Assembly: GCA_013698285.1 (NCBI GenBank)
Contig: JACCVE010000043.1
Coordinates: 1-14,398 of the forward strand
From: Chloroflexia bacterium
Lineage (GTDB): Bacteria > Chloroflexota > Chloroflexia > Thermomicrobiales > UBA6265
Reading direction: 5' to 3'
DNA length: 14,398 bases
Each line of letters begins with the position of its first letter. The first letter of the stretch is position 1. Under the pieces are notes generated by a model. It was given only the letters and a program-made list of their open reading frames with translations, made no database searches and was not told the DNA's origin. The position numbers were made by a program, and so were the translations under genes. Of this stretch, positions 7,598-14,398 are shown one piece after another.

Positions 7598-9667
7598 CTA
7601 CGCGACCGGTGGCGGTTCCGGCACCGCGATGACGATCGCCTCCGCCAAGGTCACCGACCCGGCCAGGATCTCCGCCATATCCGACTCCCCGATGATGGGC
7701 ACACCGAGTGCCCGCGCCTTCTCCACCTTCGACCCGGCCTCCTCCCCGGCGACGACGACCGTCGTCTTCTTGGACACTGAACTCGTCACGGTCGCCCCTT
7801 CCTGCCGGAGCCGTTCCTCCGCGTCCTCACGGGTCATCGCGGAGAGGCGACCCGTCAGGACGACCTTGGCCCCGGCGAAGATGCCCCCGGCATCGTCAGA
7901 TCGGTCCTCGGCGACCCGGAGCCCGGCCCGCGTGAGTCGCTCGATCAGGTCGAGGTTCGGTCCCTCGGCGAAGAAGGCCCGGACGCTGGTAGCGACGATC
8001 GGCCCGATCCCGCCGACCGCCGCGATCGCGTCGTGATCGGCCATCGCCAGGGTGAGGAGGGAACCGAACCGGTCCGCCAACAGGCGAGCGTTTCGCTCCC
8101 CGACGTGCCGGATGCCGAGCCCGTGGACCAGTCGCCAGACCGGGCGGTCCCTGGAATGTTCGATCGCGCGTTGGAGGTTGGCCGCGCTCAACTCACCGAG
8201 GCGTTCGAGGCCCGAGATCGCTTCCCAATCGAGGCCGTAGAGGTCGGCGGCGTCCCGGACCAAGCCGAGGTCGACGAACCGGTCCACCAGCTTGTCGCCC
8301 AGCCCGGCGATATCCATCGCCCCCCGGGACGCGAAATGCTGGACCCGCTCCTTGCGCTGGGCCGGACAGGTCGCGTTGGTGCAATAGCGCATCACCTCCC
8401 CCGGGGCCCGGGAGACGGGCTCGCCGCAGGACGGACAGTTGTCCGGCATGCGCCACGGCACCGCGTCGTCCGGCCGGCGCTCCCCGATCACCTTGACGAT
8501 CTGGGGGATCACGTCGCCCGCCCGCTGGACGACGACGGTGTCGCCGATCCGGATGTCCTTCCGGGCCACCTCGTCCTCGTTGTGCAGGGTGGCCCGGCTG
8601 ACCCTGACGCCGCCGATGTTCACCGGCGCGAGGTGGGCGAGTGGGTTCAGCGACCCCGTCCGGCCAACGTTGATGATGATGTCCTCGACGGTCGTCGTCT
8701 GCTGGATGGCTGGGAACTTGTAGGCCGTCGCCCAGCGCGGCTCTCGGGCGACGTAGCCGATCTCCTCCTGCTGGCGGACATCGTCGACCTTGATGACCAC
8801 GCCATCGATCTCGAAGGGGGTTTCGTGACGCTTCGCCAGCCACCGCTCCGCCGCTGTCCAGACCTCATCAATCCCGTCGTGACACTCCGCCCCCGGCGAT
8901 GCGTCGAACCCGGCCGCCCGCAGCCGGACCAAGGCGTCCCAGTGTGACTCCGGCGCGGGCCGACCGTGGACATACCCGATGCCGTAGGCGATGAAGCGCA
9001 GCGGACGCCGAGCCGTGATCGCCGGGTCCTTCTGCCGAACGGACCCCGCCGCCGCGTTGCGCGGGTTCATGAAGGGTTTTCCACCGGCATCCTCGATCCC
9101 TCGGTTGAGCCGTTCGAAGTCGGCTTTCCGCATGTACAACTCGCCACGCACCTCGACCGTGCCGGCCGAGGCCAGACCGTCCCCCGCGAGCCGCATCGGG
9201 ATCGCCCGCACCGTCCGCAGGTTGGCCGAGATATCGTCGCCATGGCTGCCGTTGCCCCGGGTCGCGCCGTGGTCGAACCGGCCCTCGACGTACGTCAACG
9301 CGATCGCGAGCCCGTCGATCTTCGCCTCGGTCACGAAGCGGAGATCGCCCGTGCTGGCGAACCGGACGGTCCTGGCATACCAGGCATCGAGCTCCTCGCG
9401 CGAGAAGACGTTGCTCAGGGACAGCAGCGGGCGCGGGTGGGCCACCTCGGCGAAACCCGCCTGGGGTGTCGTCCCGACCCGTTGGGTCGGCGATTCGCTC
9501 GTGACCAACTCGGGATTGTCGGCCTCGATCGACCGGATCTCGTTGAAGGCGGCATCGTATTCGGCATCGGTCGCGGTCGGCTGGTCCAGCACGTAGTATT
9601 CGTAGTTCCACCGGTCGACCGACTGGCGCAGGTCGTCCAGGCGACGCTGGGTCGTCGCGGCATCCAT
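7598..9667 (-). CDS. ligA: NAD+-dependent DNA ligase
   Basis: LigA seals nicks in replication and repair using NAD+. The 689 residues contain all expected domains: the NAD+-binding Ia domain (about 1-70, with YEYYVLD and DAEYD), the adenylation domain with catalytic Lys116 in KIDG, the OB fold (about 320-400, with NVGRTGSLNP), a zinc finger with Cys411, Cys414, Cys429 and Cys434, a helix-hairpin-helix domain (about 447-565), and a C-terminal BRCT domain (about 594-675, KVVLTGRLSAMTREDAE). The ATG at 9667 is set by a GGAGG (plus-strand CCTCC, 9674-9678) with a 6-nt spacer and by homology (MDAATTQRRLDDLR). The frame stays open further upstream, but that part lies antisense to the uvrC-like gene and is not protein-like. 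It is divergent from the uvrC-like/udg pair. Length is normal (E. coli LigA has 671). Confidence 0.98.
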   Translation of the reverse strand: MDAATTQRRLDDLRQSVDRWNYEYYVLDQPTATDAEYDAAFNEIRSIEADNPELVTSESPTQRVGTTPQAGFAEVAHPRPLLSLSNVFSREELDAWYARTVRFASTGDLRFVTEAKIDGLAIALTYVEGRFDHGATRGNGSHGDDISANLRTVRAIPMRLAGDGLASAGTVEVRGELYMRKADFERLNRGIEDAGGKPFMNPRNAAAGSVRQKDPAITARRPLRFIAYGIGYVHGRPAPESHWDALVRLRAAGFDASPGAECHDGIDEVWTAAERWLAKRHETPFEIDGVVIKVDDVRQQEEIGYVAREPRWATAYKFPAIQQTTTVEDIIINVGRTGSLNPLAHLAPVNIGGVRVSRATLHNEDEVARKDIRIGDTVVVQRAGDVIPQIVKVIGERRPDDAVPWRMPDNCPSCGEPVSRAPGEVMRYCTNATCPAQRKERVQHFASRGAMDIAGLGDKLVDRFVDLGLVRDAADLYGLDWEAISGLERLGELSAANLQRAIEHSRDRPVWRLVHGLGIRHVGERNARLLADRFGSLLTLAMADHDAIAAVGGIGPIVATSVRAFFAEGPNLDLIERLTRAGLRVAEDRSDDAGGIFAGAKVVLTGRLSAMTREDAEERLRQEGATVTSSVSKKTTVVVAGEEAGSKVEKARALGVPIIGESDMAEILAGSVTLAEAIVIAVPEPPPVA

Positions 9668-9696
9668 GGATCGCCTCCGGGACGTGGTCGGGGATT

Positions 9697-9730
9697 GGTA
9701 CACTCGTTCGCACCGGCGGGCGTACGTTCG
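9697..9730. promoter_or_regulatory. Two LexA-box-like elements, 20 bp apart
   Basis: GGTACACTCGTTCG (9697-9710) and CGGGCGTACGTTCG (9717-9730) resemble the Gram-positive/actinobacterial LexA box CGAACRNRYGTTYG. Their core half-sites match GAAC-N4-GTTC at 7 of 8 and 6 of 8 positions. The GTTCG right half is exact in both, and the copies are 20 bp apart (two helical turns). They lie between the candidate ligA transcription start and the ligA start codon, and just upstream of the uvrC-like promoter. SOS control is inferred from motif similarity and gene content only; left half-sites are imperfect, so another dimeric regulator is possible. Confidence 0.35.
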
Positions 9731-9740
9731 CCTTGATCGC

Positions 9741-9748
9741 AGTATACC
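9741..9748. promoter_or_regulatory. Shared palindromic -10 region of divergent promoters
   Basis: AGTATACC contains TATACC on the plus strand (9743-9748) and TATACT on the minus strand (9746-9741), each a close match to TATAAT. Plus-strand initiation about 7 nt downstream falls on the GTG at 9755, suggesting a leaderless mRNA for the uvrC-like gene. Minus-strand initiation near 9734 would give ligA a leader of about 66 nt. No good -35 box is seen for either direction. It is the only A+T-rich island between the two genes. Confidence 0.45.
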
Positions 9749-9754
9749 GCCACG

Positions 9755-12016
9755 GTGACTCGCATCCGACGGCCTGGTGAGACGATGGACCCGCTGATCG
9801 ACTATGACGACGTGAGCCAGGTCCACCCCGACATCGAGATGGGGTCGATCGAGGATGCCCCGGCGCTGGACGATCTCGATCTGCCGGCAAATTCGCCGGG
9901 CGACGACGATGTCAGCCAACTGGTCCCCGATGAGGAGGCACTCGCCGCGGATCGGGGTCCGGACATGGGCGAGGCGGCCGGGGGTGAGCGGCGCTACGAC
10001 CACCTGGCGGACAGGGCCCTCAGCTACATCCGGGACCGGCGGAGTGCCGTTCACGAGGATGTCCTGATCGCCCATGTCTTCGGCAACAGCGGCCACGTCG
10101 CCATGTGGCGACCGCTGATCAGGCAGGTGCTCTCCGCCGAGGCCGAGGTGGTCCTCTCTGTCGATGGTTATTGGTCGACGGCCGGACGGGTCGCCATCCC
10201 CGGCGATCATCCACTCAATGAGTTCGTGGCTCTCGATGTCGAGACGACCGGGCTACGCCCCCTGCACCAGCGGATCACCGAGGTGGCGGCGATCCGGTTC
10301 AAGGACGGGGTCGTGGCGGGACGGTATTCGTCGCTGGTCAATCCCGAGCGTCGCATTCCCCTCTCGATCGCCAAGCTGACCGGGATCACCGACGCCGACG
10401 TCGCCGGGGCGCCCCTCTTCGCGGCCGTGGCCGACCCGCTATTGGATTTCCTCGGCCACGGTCCGGTGGTCGGCCACAATGTCCGCTTCGACATGGGATT
10501 CGTCAACGCGGAACTGAAACGGGTCGGCAAGCCTCCCCTGGGCAACGCCACGATCGACACCGTCTCGCTCGCGCACCGGTTGATCCCCGGTCTGCGAAAG
10601 CCGACCCTGGAACGGGTCGCCAAAGCGCTCGGCCTGGTGCCCGGCCGCCTGCACCGGGCCGAGGCCGACGCCGAGTTGACCGGCCTGGTGGCGGACAGGT
10701 TGGCCCGCGGCGCGGTCCAACAGGGGTTCGAGGGCGAGAGGCTGGAGGCCCTCTTCTCGGCGCCGGCCGCCCGTAAACCGCGGGACCGGGCCGGGCGAGA
10801 CCGGGCGCCACTCGACCGTTCCATCCTGGCGGACATCCCGAAGCGTTCTGGCGTCTACGTCATGCGGGACCGGCAGGGCACCGTCATCTACGTCGGCAAG
10901 GCGAAGAACCTGCGGGACCGGGTCGGGTCGTATTTCTCCCAGGCGATCGGTTATACCCGGAAGATGGACGGGCTGCTCGACGCGCTGACGACCATCGATG
11001 TCGAGGTGACGGGGTCGGAGTTGGAAGCCCTATTGCTCGAGGCGCAACTGATCCGCCGCTACCAGCCCCGCTACAACACCGCGATGCGCTCGTTCGAGCA
11101 CTATCCCTTCATCCGGGTCGATGTGGCCAACCCCTGGCCGAGGATCACGCTGGCCAAGGCGCGCAAGGACGATGGTTCGGCCTACTTCGGTCCCTTCCGC
11201 AACAAGACCGGGGCCCGCAAGACAGTTGACCTGATCAACGACGTGCTGCCGTTGCGGACCTGCACCCGATCGTTCCGGGATGCCCGCTCCTACGGGGCAC
11301 CTTGCATCCAACTGGACCTCGGAAAGTGCCTTGGACCGTGCATGGGCGTCGCCGACCCTGGCGAGTACCGGGGTCTGGTCAGGGATGTCGTCCGGTTCCT
11401 CGATGGCCAGGACGAAGTGCTCTACGAGCGGCTCTGGCACGGTCTCGAACAGGCGGCCGAGCGGCAGGACTTCGAGCGGGCCCGGAAGCTCCGCAACGAC
11501 ATCACCTCCCTCACCCATGTCGTCCAGGCGCACGGGATCCTGCGGGACGCGGTCGAGAACCACACCCTGGCCCTCGTCTTGCCAGGGGTCGAGGCCGGGA
11601 TGAGGGAGGTCTTCATCGTCATCGCTGGCCAGATCTGGAGCCGGAGCCGGGTTGCCGACGACGACCGGGTGGACGCCGCCGGGCGGCTTGGCGCGAGTTG
11701 GCAGCGGGCGCGACGAGCACCCGTTCGTGAACTCGACCACCACGCGATCGACGAGGCGAACATCTTGAACCGGTGGCTCCACCAACACGCGGGTCACCCG
11801 GCGATCGTGCCCCTGCGCGGCACTGATCCCGACTGGCCCGGTATCGTCAGCCTCGCGCTGTCACTGCCAGACGACTGCTGGACCGGATGGCAGGCACCGG
11901 GCGAAGCCGGCGAGGATGAGCAAGCGGTCATTCTCGATTCGGTCCCGGCAGAGATGCTCGACGAGCCAGCGGTTTCGATCGAGGTGAAGGACATGGTCGA
12001 GGCGGGCTGGTCATGA
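9755..12016 (+). CDS. DEDDh exonuclease / GIY-YIG UvrC-like (Cho-type) fusion nuclease
   Basis: The 753 residues carry, in order: an acidic low-complexity segment (about 11-75); a helical, winged-helix-like region (about 80-142); a DnaQ-type DEDDh 3'-5' exonuclease domain (about 155-320) with Asp161, Glu163 (DVETTG), Asp246 (HNVRFD), His300 and Asp305 (HRAEAD) all present; a GIY-YIG nuclease domain (about 355-445: GVY 366-368, YVG 379-381, Arg387, Glu429, Asn441); four cysteines 503, 517, 525 and 529, as in the UvrC iron-sulfur site; a UVR motif (about 565-583); and an unassigned C-terminus. It lacks the RNase H-like 5'-incision and HhH domains of full UvrC, so it resembles Cho joined to an exonuclease, an arrangement known in actinobacteria. 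It probably incises 3' of lesions and trims ends. GTG 9755 suits a leaderless start; ATG 9785 is an alternative with a weak, closely spaced GGTGAG. The udg start overlaps its stop. Confidence 0.9.
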   Translation: MTRIRRPGETMDPLIDYDDVSQVHPDIEMGSIEDAPALDDLDLPANSPGDDDVSQLVPDEEALAADRGPDMGEAAGGERRYDHLADRALSYIRDRRSAVHEDVLIAHVFGNSGHVAMWRPLIRQVLSAEAEVVLSVDGYWSTAGRVAIPGDHPLNEFVALDVETTGLRPLHQRITEVAAIRFKDGVVAGRYSSLVNPERRIPLSIAKLTGITDADVAGAPLFAAVADPLLDFLGHGPVVGHNVRFDMGFVNAELKRVGKPPLGNATIDTVSLAHRLIPGLRKPTLERVAKALGLVPGRLHRAEADAELTGLVADRLARGAVQQGFEGERLEALFSAPAARKPRDRAGRDRAPLDRSILADIPKRSGVYVMRDRQGTVIYVGKAKNLRDRVGSYFSQAIGYTRKMDGLLDALTTIDVEVTGSELEALLLEAQLIRRYQPRYNTAMRSFEHYPFIRVDVANPWPRITLAKARKDDGSAYFGPFRNKTGARKTVDLINDVLPLRTCTRSFRDARSYGAPCIQLDLGKCLGPCMGVADPGEYRGLVRDVVRFLDGQDEVLYERLWHGLEQAAERQDFERARKLRNDITSLTHVVQAHGILRDAVENHTLALVLPGVEAGMREVFIVIAGQIWSRSRVADDDRVDAAGRLGASWQRARRAPVRELDHHAIDEANILNRWLHQHAGHPAIVPLRGTDPDWPGIVSLALSLPDDCWTGWQAPGEAGEDEQAVILDSVPAEMLDEPAVSIEVKDMVEAGWS

Positions 12017-12672
12017 CCAGCCCCAAGGAGGATCGAGGGGCCGTGAGTGAACGAGATGGTGTCGACGTCTTAGGGGAGATCGCCGATCAAGTCCGCGGTT
12101 GTCCGAAGTGCGAGCTATGCCGCACCCGGACCAACGCCGTGCCGGGGGAGGGGAATCCCCGGGCCAGGGTGATGCTGATCGGCGAGGGACCGGGCTTCTA
12201 CGAGGACCGGGAAGGCCGGCCGTTCGTCGGCAATTCGGGCAAGTTCCTCAATGCCCTGCTCGCCAAGGCCGGGCTCGCCCGCGAGGATGTCTTCATCACC
12301 AACGTCGTGAAGTGTCGTCCGCCCGGCAACCGCGATCCCCTGCCGGACGAGATCGCCGCGTGCGCCCCCTATCTTGAGGGACAGATCGCCGCGATCGACC
12401 CGGACGTGATCGTGACCTTGGGCCGGTTCTCGATGGCCCGCTGGTTCGCGGGGGAACGCATCTCCAAGATCCACGGCCAGGCCAAACGGGACGGGCGGCG
12501 GGTCATCGTGCCGATGTATCACCCCGCCGCCGCACTGCACCAGTCGTCGCTGCGCGGCGCGATCGAGGAGGACTTCGAGCGATTGCCGAAGATCCTGGCC
12601 GAGATGGAGCGGTCCCGGGAGTCCGAGGCTGCCAGGGACGCCCCGAAGGAAGCCCAGTCGAAACTCTTCTGA
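12013..12672 (+). CDS. Uracil-DNA glycosylase, family 4 (iron-sulfur)
   Basis: This enzyme removes uracil, mostly from cytosine deamination, to start base excision repair. The 219 residues show motif A as GEGPGFYEDREGRPFVGNSG (57-76), motif B as HPAAALH (160-166), and four [4Fe-4S] cysteines Cys30, Cys33, Cys101 and Cys117, with spacing close to Thermus thermophilus UDGa. NVVKCRPPGNRDP (97-109) is also a family signature. The ATG overlaps the preceding stop (ATGA), so translation is probably coupled. A second in-frame start, GTG 12043, has a perfect AAGGAGG (12025-12031) 11 nt upstream and would shorten the protein by 10 residues; both may be used. The C-terminal 25 residues are charged and probably disordered. 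Family 4 enzymes are common in thermophiles and high-GC bacteria. Family 5 is less likely because the Fe-S spacing and motif A fit family 4. Confidence 0.95.
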   Translation: MTSPKEDRGAVSERDGVDVLGEIADQVRGCPKCELCRTRTNAVPGEGNPRARVMLIGEGPGFYEDREGRPFVGNSGKFLNALLAKAGLAREDVFITNVVKCRPPGNRDPLPDEIAACAPYLEGQIAAIDPDVIVTLGRFSMARWFAGERISKIHGQAKRDGRRVIVPMYHPAAALHQSSLRGAIEEDFERLPKILAEMERSRESEAARDAPKEAQSKLF

Positions 12673-12690
12673 ATGACCGCCCCGACCGGG

Positions 12691-12707
12691 ATGAGGGTAA
12701 TCCTCAT
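12691..12707 (+). terminator. Stem-loop after udg
   Basis: ATGAGG (12691-12696) and CCTCAT (12702-12707) form a 6-bp stem with a GTAAT loop, 18 nt after the udg stop. There is no T-run. It is the first element of a structured gene-free stretch and may mark the 3' end of the repair transcript. Terminator function is a guess. Confidence 0.3.
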
Positions 12708-12712
12708 GCGTC

Positions 12713-12745
12713 GTACCCCGGACACCAATGCCCTTCGAGGGGTAC
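12713..12745 (+). terminator. Longer stem-loop between udg and ftsK
   Basis: GTACCCC (12713-12719) pairs perfectly with GGGGTAC (12739-12745) across a 19-nt loop. A nested alternative hairpin, CCCT-TCG-AGGG (12731-12741), shares bases with it. No T-run follows. It lies between the udg stop and the ftsK promoter candidate, which suits a Rho-independent-like or RNase-stopping structure; an operator is also possible because of the palindromic arms. Confidence 0.3.
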
Positions 12746-12782
12746 CGGAGCGATTGCCCGAAACAGGGGGAACCATTCAGCA

Positions 12783-12791
12783 TGGTATAGT
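12783..12791 (+). promoter_or_regulatory. Extended -10 promoter candidate for ftsK
   Basis: TGGTATAGT contains the TGn extension followed by TATAGT (12786-12791), one mismatch from TATAAT. No good -35 box lies 16-18 nt upstream, which extended -10 promoters tolerate. A start near 12798 would give ftsK a leader of about 120 nt. That leader holds no recognised riboswitch; CTGACC occurs twice 10 bp apart (12803, 12813). Apart from this and the two stem-loops, the 12673-12917 gap appears empty. Confidence 0.4.
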
Positions 12792-12917
12792 GTCCGTACA
12801 GTCTGACCCGCGCTGACCGGCTCTATCCCGCGCTCCCCCGCTCGCGGTCTCGTTCTCCCGTTGTGTCCATGGCGCACGGGGACAGCTGCCGCTACGCATG
12901 GGGTGGGACATCCGATC

Positions 12918-14398
12918 ATGGTGACCTCGACCGGAGCGCGCGAGCGCCAACGCCAGGGAAAGGGCGCACGGCAGCGAGAGCGTCGGCCGTCGCTGATGGA
13001 ACGTGGGCGCCGGTCGGTGGGGTGGGTCCGCGCGGTGCCGTCGCGTATGCCGTCGTTGTCGATCGCGGACCGGCGGCACCGGGAACTGGCCGGCGTCGCC
13101 CTGTTGCTGGTGACCGCGCTCAGTGCCTGGTCGCTCGTGTCAGGTCAGGGTGCGGGGCTGATCCCGGCGTGGTGGGCGAGGGTCCTGACCGCCGCGTATG
13201 GCACGGCGGGGAGTTGGGTGATCCCGCTCCTGCTCGGGCTCGCGGCGATCCGGTTCTTGCGCCCGGTCCCGGGTCCCGTCCTGGTCGCTCGCCATTATGC
13301 CGGCGGGCTGTTCCTGACCGTGTCATCGGTGGGCCTACTTCGCCTCGGTGACGAGGGCGTTGGGACCGGGTTGGGCGGCAATGCCGGGGCGGCGGTCGCG
13401 ACGATGGCGTCAGAGGGCCTCGGCGAGGCCCCAGCCGCGGTGTTTCTCCTGATCCTTGGCTGGGTCGCGGTGTTGTTGCTGTCCAACACGTCGTTCCAGG
13501 CGCTCGCGGTGGACGTGCGAGGCGCTTGGGTGCGGGGCCGTGCCGCGGTGCGGTCACGCCGCCCCGTCCCGTCGCCGCCCGAGCCTCCCCCGGCGCCCGT
13601 GGTCGATCCGCCGTCGCGACGGCGGATCCGAGCCCGAAACGCACCGGTGGAGGACGCCGAGGAGGTGGTGGCGACCGTACCGGTGGCCCAGGAAGTCCCG
13701 GTCGCCCGGACCGCCGCTCCCCCGGCCCTCGTGGAACGGGTCATCAATATTCCCAAGCGGGAGCCGCCCGTCACCGCGTTGCCCGACGCCGACCTGGCGA
13801 AGCCGGGCCGGCGTCCTCAACGATCCGTCCCCTTGCCGTTGCCGAGCACCGGGTTGTTGGCCCAGTATGACGGGGTGGCGCCGGACACTGCCGGTCTGGA
13901 GACGAAGGCCCGGCTGATCGAGGAATCGCTCCGCAGTTTTCGGGTCGAGGCCCGGGTCCGGGAGATCAACCCCGGGCCGAGTGTCACCCAGTTCGCCCTG
14001 GAACCGGGCGGCGGCGTGAAGGTCCGGCGGATCACCGAGCTCCAGAACGACCTGGCCCTGGCCCTGGCGGCGCCCAGCATCCGGATCGAGGCCCCGATCC
14101 CGGGTTTCGCCCGCGTGGGCCTCGAGATCCCGAACGAGGAGATCTCCACCGTCGGGCTTCGGGAGACGCTCGAGTCGGCCGCCTTCGCCAGGGGAAAACA
14201 GAAGCTCCCGATCCCTCTCGGACGGGACGTCAATGGTCGCTACGTCGTCCATGACCTGACCCGAATGCCCCACCTCCTCATCGCCGGGGCGACGGGTAGT
14301 GGCAAGAGTGTCTGCCTCAACGGGATCATCTCGACGTTTCTCCTCTGCCGCCCGCCGGAGGAACTCAAGATCCTGATGATCGACCCCAAGATGGTCGA
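12918..14398 (+). CDS. ftsK: DNA translocase FtsK/SpoIIIE, N-terminal 493 residues (3' end outside window)
   Basis: FtsK sits at the division septum and pumps DNA so that chromosome ends clear the closing septum. The visible part has a basic N-terminus (1-55, Arg-rich), four predicted membrane helices (about 57-75, 97-114, 128-143, 171-189), a Pro/Arg-rich linker (about 205-320), the alpha domain (about 325-430, with GPSVTQFALEPGGGVKVRRI and VGLEIPN), and the start of the RecA-like motor with Walker A GATGSGKS (457-464). LMIDPK at the very end begins the next conserved strand. The frame is open to the last base. ATG 12918 is preferred; GGGGTGGG lies about 9 nt upstream. GTG 12903 and TTG 12864 are alternatives, because the frame is open back to 12807. 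The linker is short compared with the several hundred residues of E. coli FtsK, closer to SpoIIIE/SftA-type proteins. Confidence 0.95.
   Translation, partial: MVTSTGARERQRQGKGARQRERRPSLMERGRRSVGWVRAVPSRMPSLSIADRRHRELAGVALLLVTALSAWSLVSGQGAGLIPAWWARVLTAAYGTAGSWVIPLLLGLAAIRFLRPVPGPVLVARHYAGGLFLTVSSVGLLRLGDEGVGTGLGGNAGAAVATMASEGLGEAPAAVFLLILGWVAVLLLSNTSFQALAVDVRGAWVRGRAAVRSRRPVPSPPEPPPAPVVDPPSRRRIRARNAPVEDAEEVVATVPVAQEVPVARTAAPPALVERVINIPKREPPVTALPDADLAKPGRRPQRSVPLPLPSTGLLAQYDGVAPDTAGLETKARLIEESLRSFRVEARVREINPGPSVTQFALEPGGGVKVRRITELQNDLALALAAPSIRIEAPIPGFARVGLEIPNEEISTVGLRETLESAAFARGKQKLPIPLGRDVNGRYVVHDLTRMPHLLIAGATGSGKSVCLNGIISTFLLCRPPEELKILMIDPKMV

Noticed and set aside
7272..8947. Plus-strand open frames across the small gene and ligA (7272-8036 and 8033-8947)
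   Set aside because: Low-complexity Arg/Ser/Pro or Asp/Gly-rich translations opposite genes with clear motifs; no ribosome binding site evidence.
9741..9748. GTATAC as a restriction or integration site
   Set aside because: A single 6-bp palindrome with no flanking repeat; its position between divergent genes is better explained by overlapping -10 boxes.
9668..10210. N-terminal extension of the ligA frame by 181 codons
   Set aside because: It runs antisense to the uvrC-like gene, is unlike any LigA N-terminus, and the ATG at 9667 has a well-placed GGAGG.
12704..12919. A 71-codon minus-strand frame in the udg-ftsK gap
   Set aside because: No Shine-Dalgarno seen, no recognisable motif, and it lies over the stem-loops and the ftsK promoter candidate; most likely chance.
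12863..13351. A 162-codon plus-strand frame overlapping the start of ftsK
   Set aside because: It is out of frame with ftsK, whose translation shows membrane helices and Walker A; the alternative is Gly/Arg/Pro-rich noise.
1..14398. CRISPR array, insertion sequence, tRNA/rRNA, toxin-antitoxin or phage defence genes
   Set aside because: Read on both strands without finding evenly spaced repeats, transposase motifs, terminal inverted repeats, tRNA-like cloverleaf sequence or defence domains.

Overview
The window is ordinary, dense bacterial chromosome with a high G+C content (about two thirds by eye). It codes on both strands, and many start codons are GTG (carA, pyrK, pyrD, pyrE, the uvrC-like gene). 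I see no insertion sequence, phage gene, tRNA, rRNA or CRISPR array. The gene set (PyrK/class 1B PyrD pair, a PyrE with a Thermus-type C-terminal CPMC motif, a DnaQ-UvrC-like fusion, a family 4 uracil-DNA glycosylase) suggests a Chloroflexota lineage such as Thermomicrobia, or a related high-GC, possibly thermophilic group. This placement is an inference from gene content, not a firm assignment.

Region 1 (1-7275, + strand) is a pyrimidine biosynthesis operon: the 3' end of pyrC, then carA, carB, pyrK, pyrD and pyrE. Spacing is short: pyrC and carA overlap by 20 nt and the gaps are 25-66 nt. Together the genes make carbamoyl phosphate (CarAB), close the dihydroorotate ring (PyrC), oxidise dihydroorotate with NAD+ (PyrDK) and attach phosphoribose to orotate (PyrE). 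pyrB and the start of pyrC must lie upstream. pyrF is not in the window.

Region 2 (7296-9667, - strand) holds a 72-codon gene of unknown function downstream of ligA, the NAD+-dependent DNA ligase. Both converge on pyrE.

Region 3 (9668-12672) starts with a compact divergent control region. A palindromic GTATAC core gives a plausible -10 box on each strand, and two GTTCG-containing, LexA-box-like elements sit 20 bp apart beside it. Rightward lie a DEDDh exonuclease/GIY-YIG/UvrC-like fusion gene and, overlapping it by 4 nt, a family 4 uracil-DNA glycosylase gene. With ligA this forms a DNA repair block covering damage recognition, incision, end processing and sealing.

Region 4 (12673-14398) is a 245-bp gene-free stretch with two stem-loops and an extended -10 promoter candidate, followed by the 5' two thirds of ftsK (DNA translocase), cut by the window end just past Walker A. 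I found no convincing undescribed multi-gene system. The most interesting points are the repair fusion protein and its divergent promoter, the small gene next to ligA, and a G-quadruplex motif over the pyrD stop/pyrE ribosome binding site.
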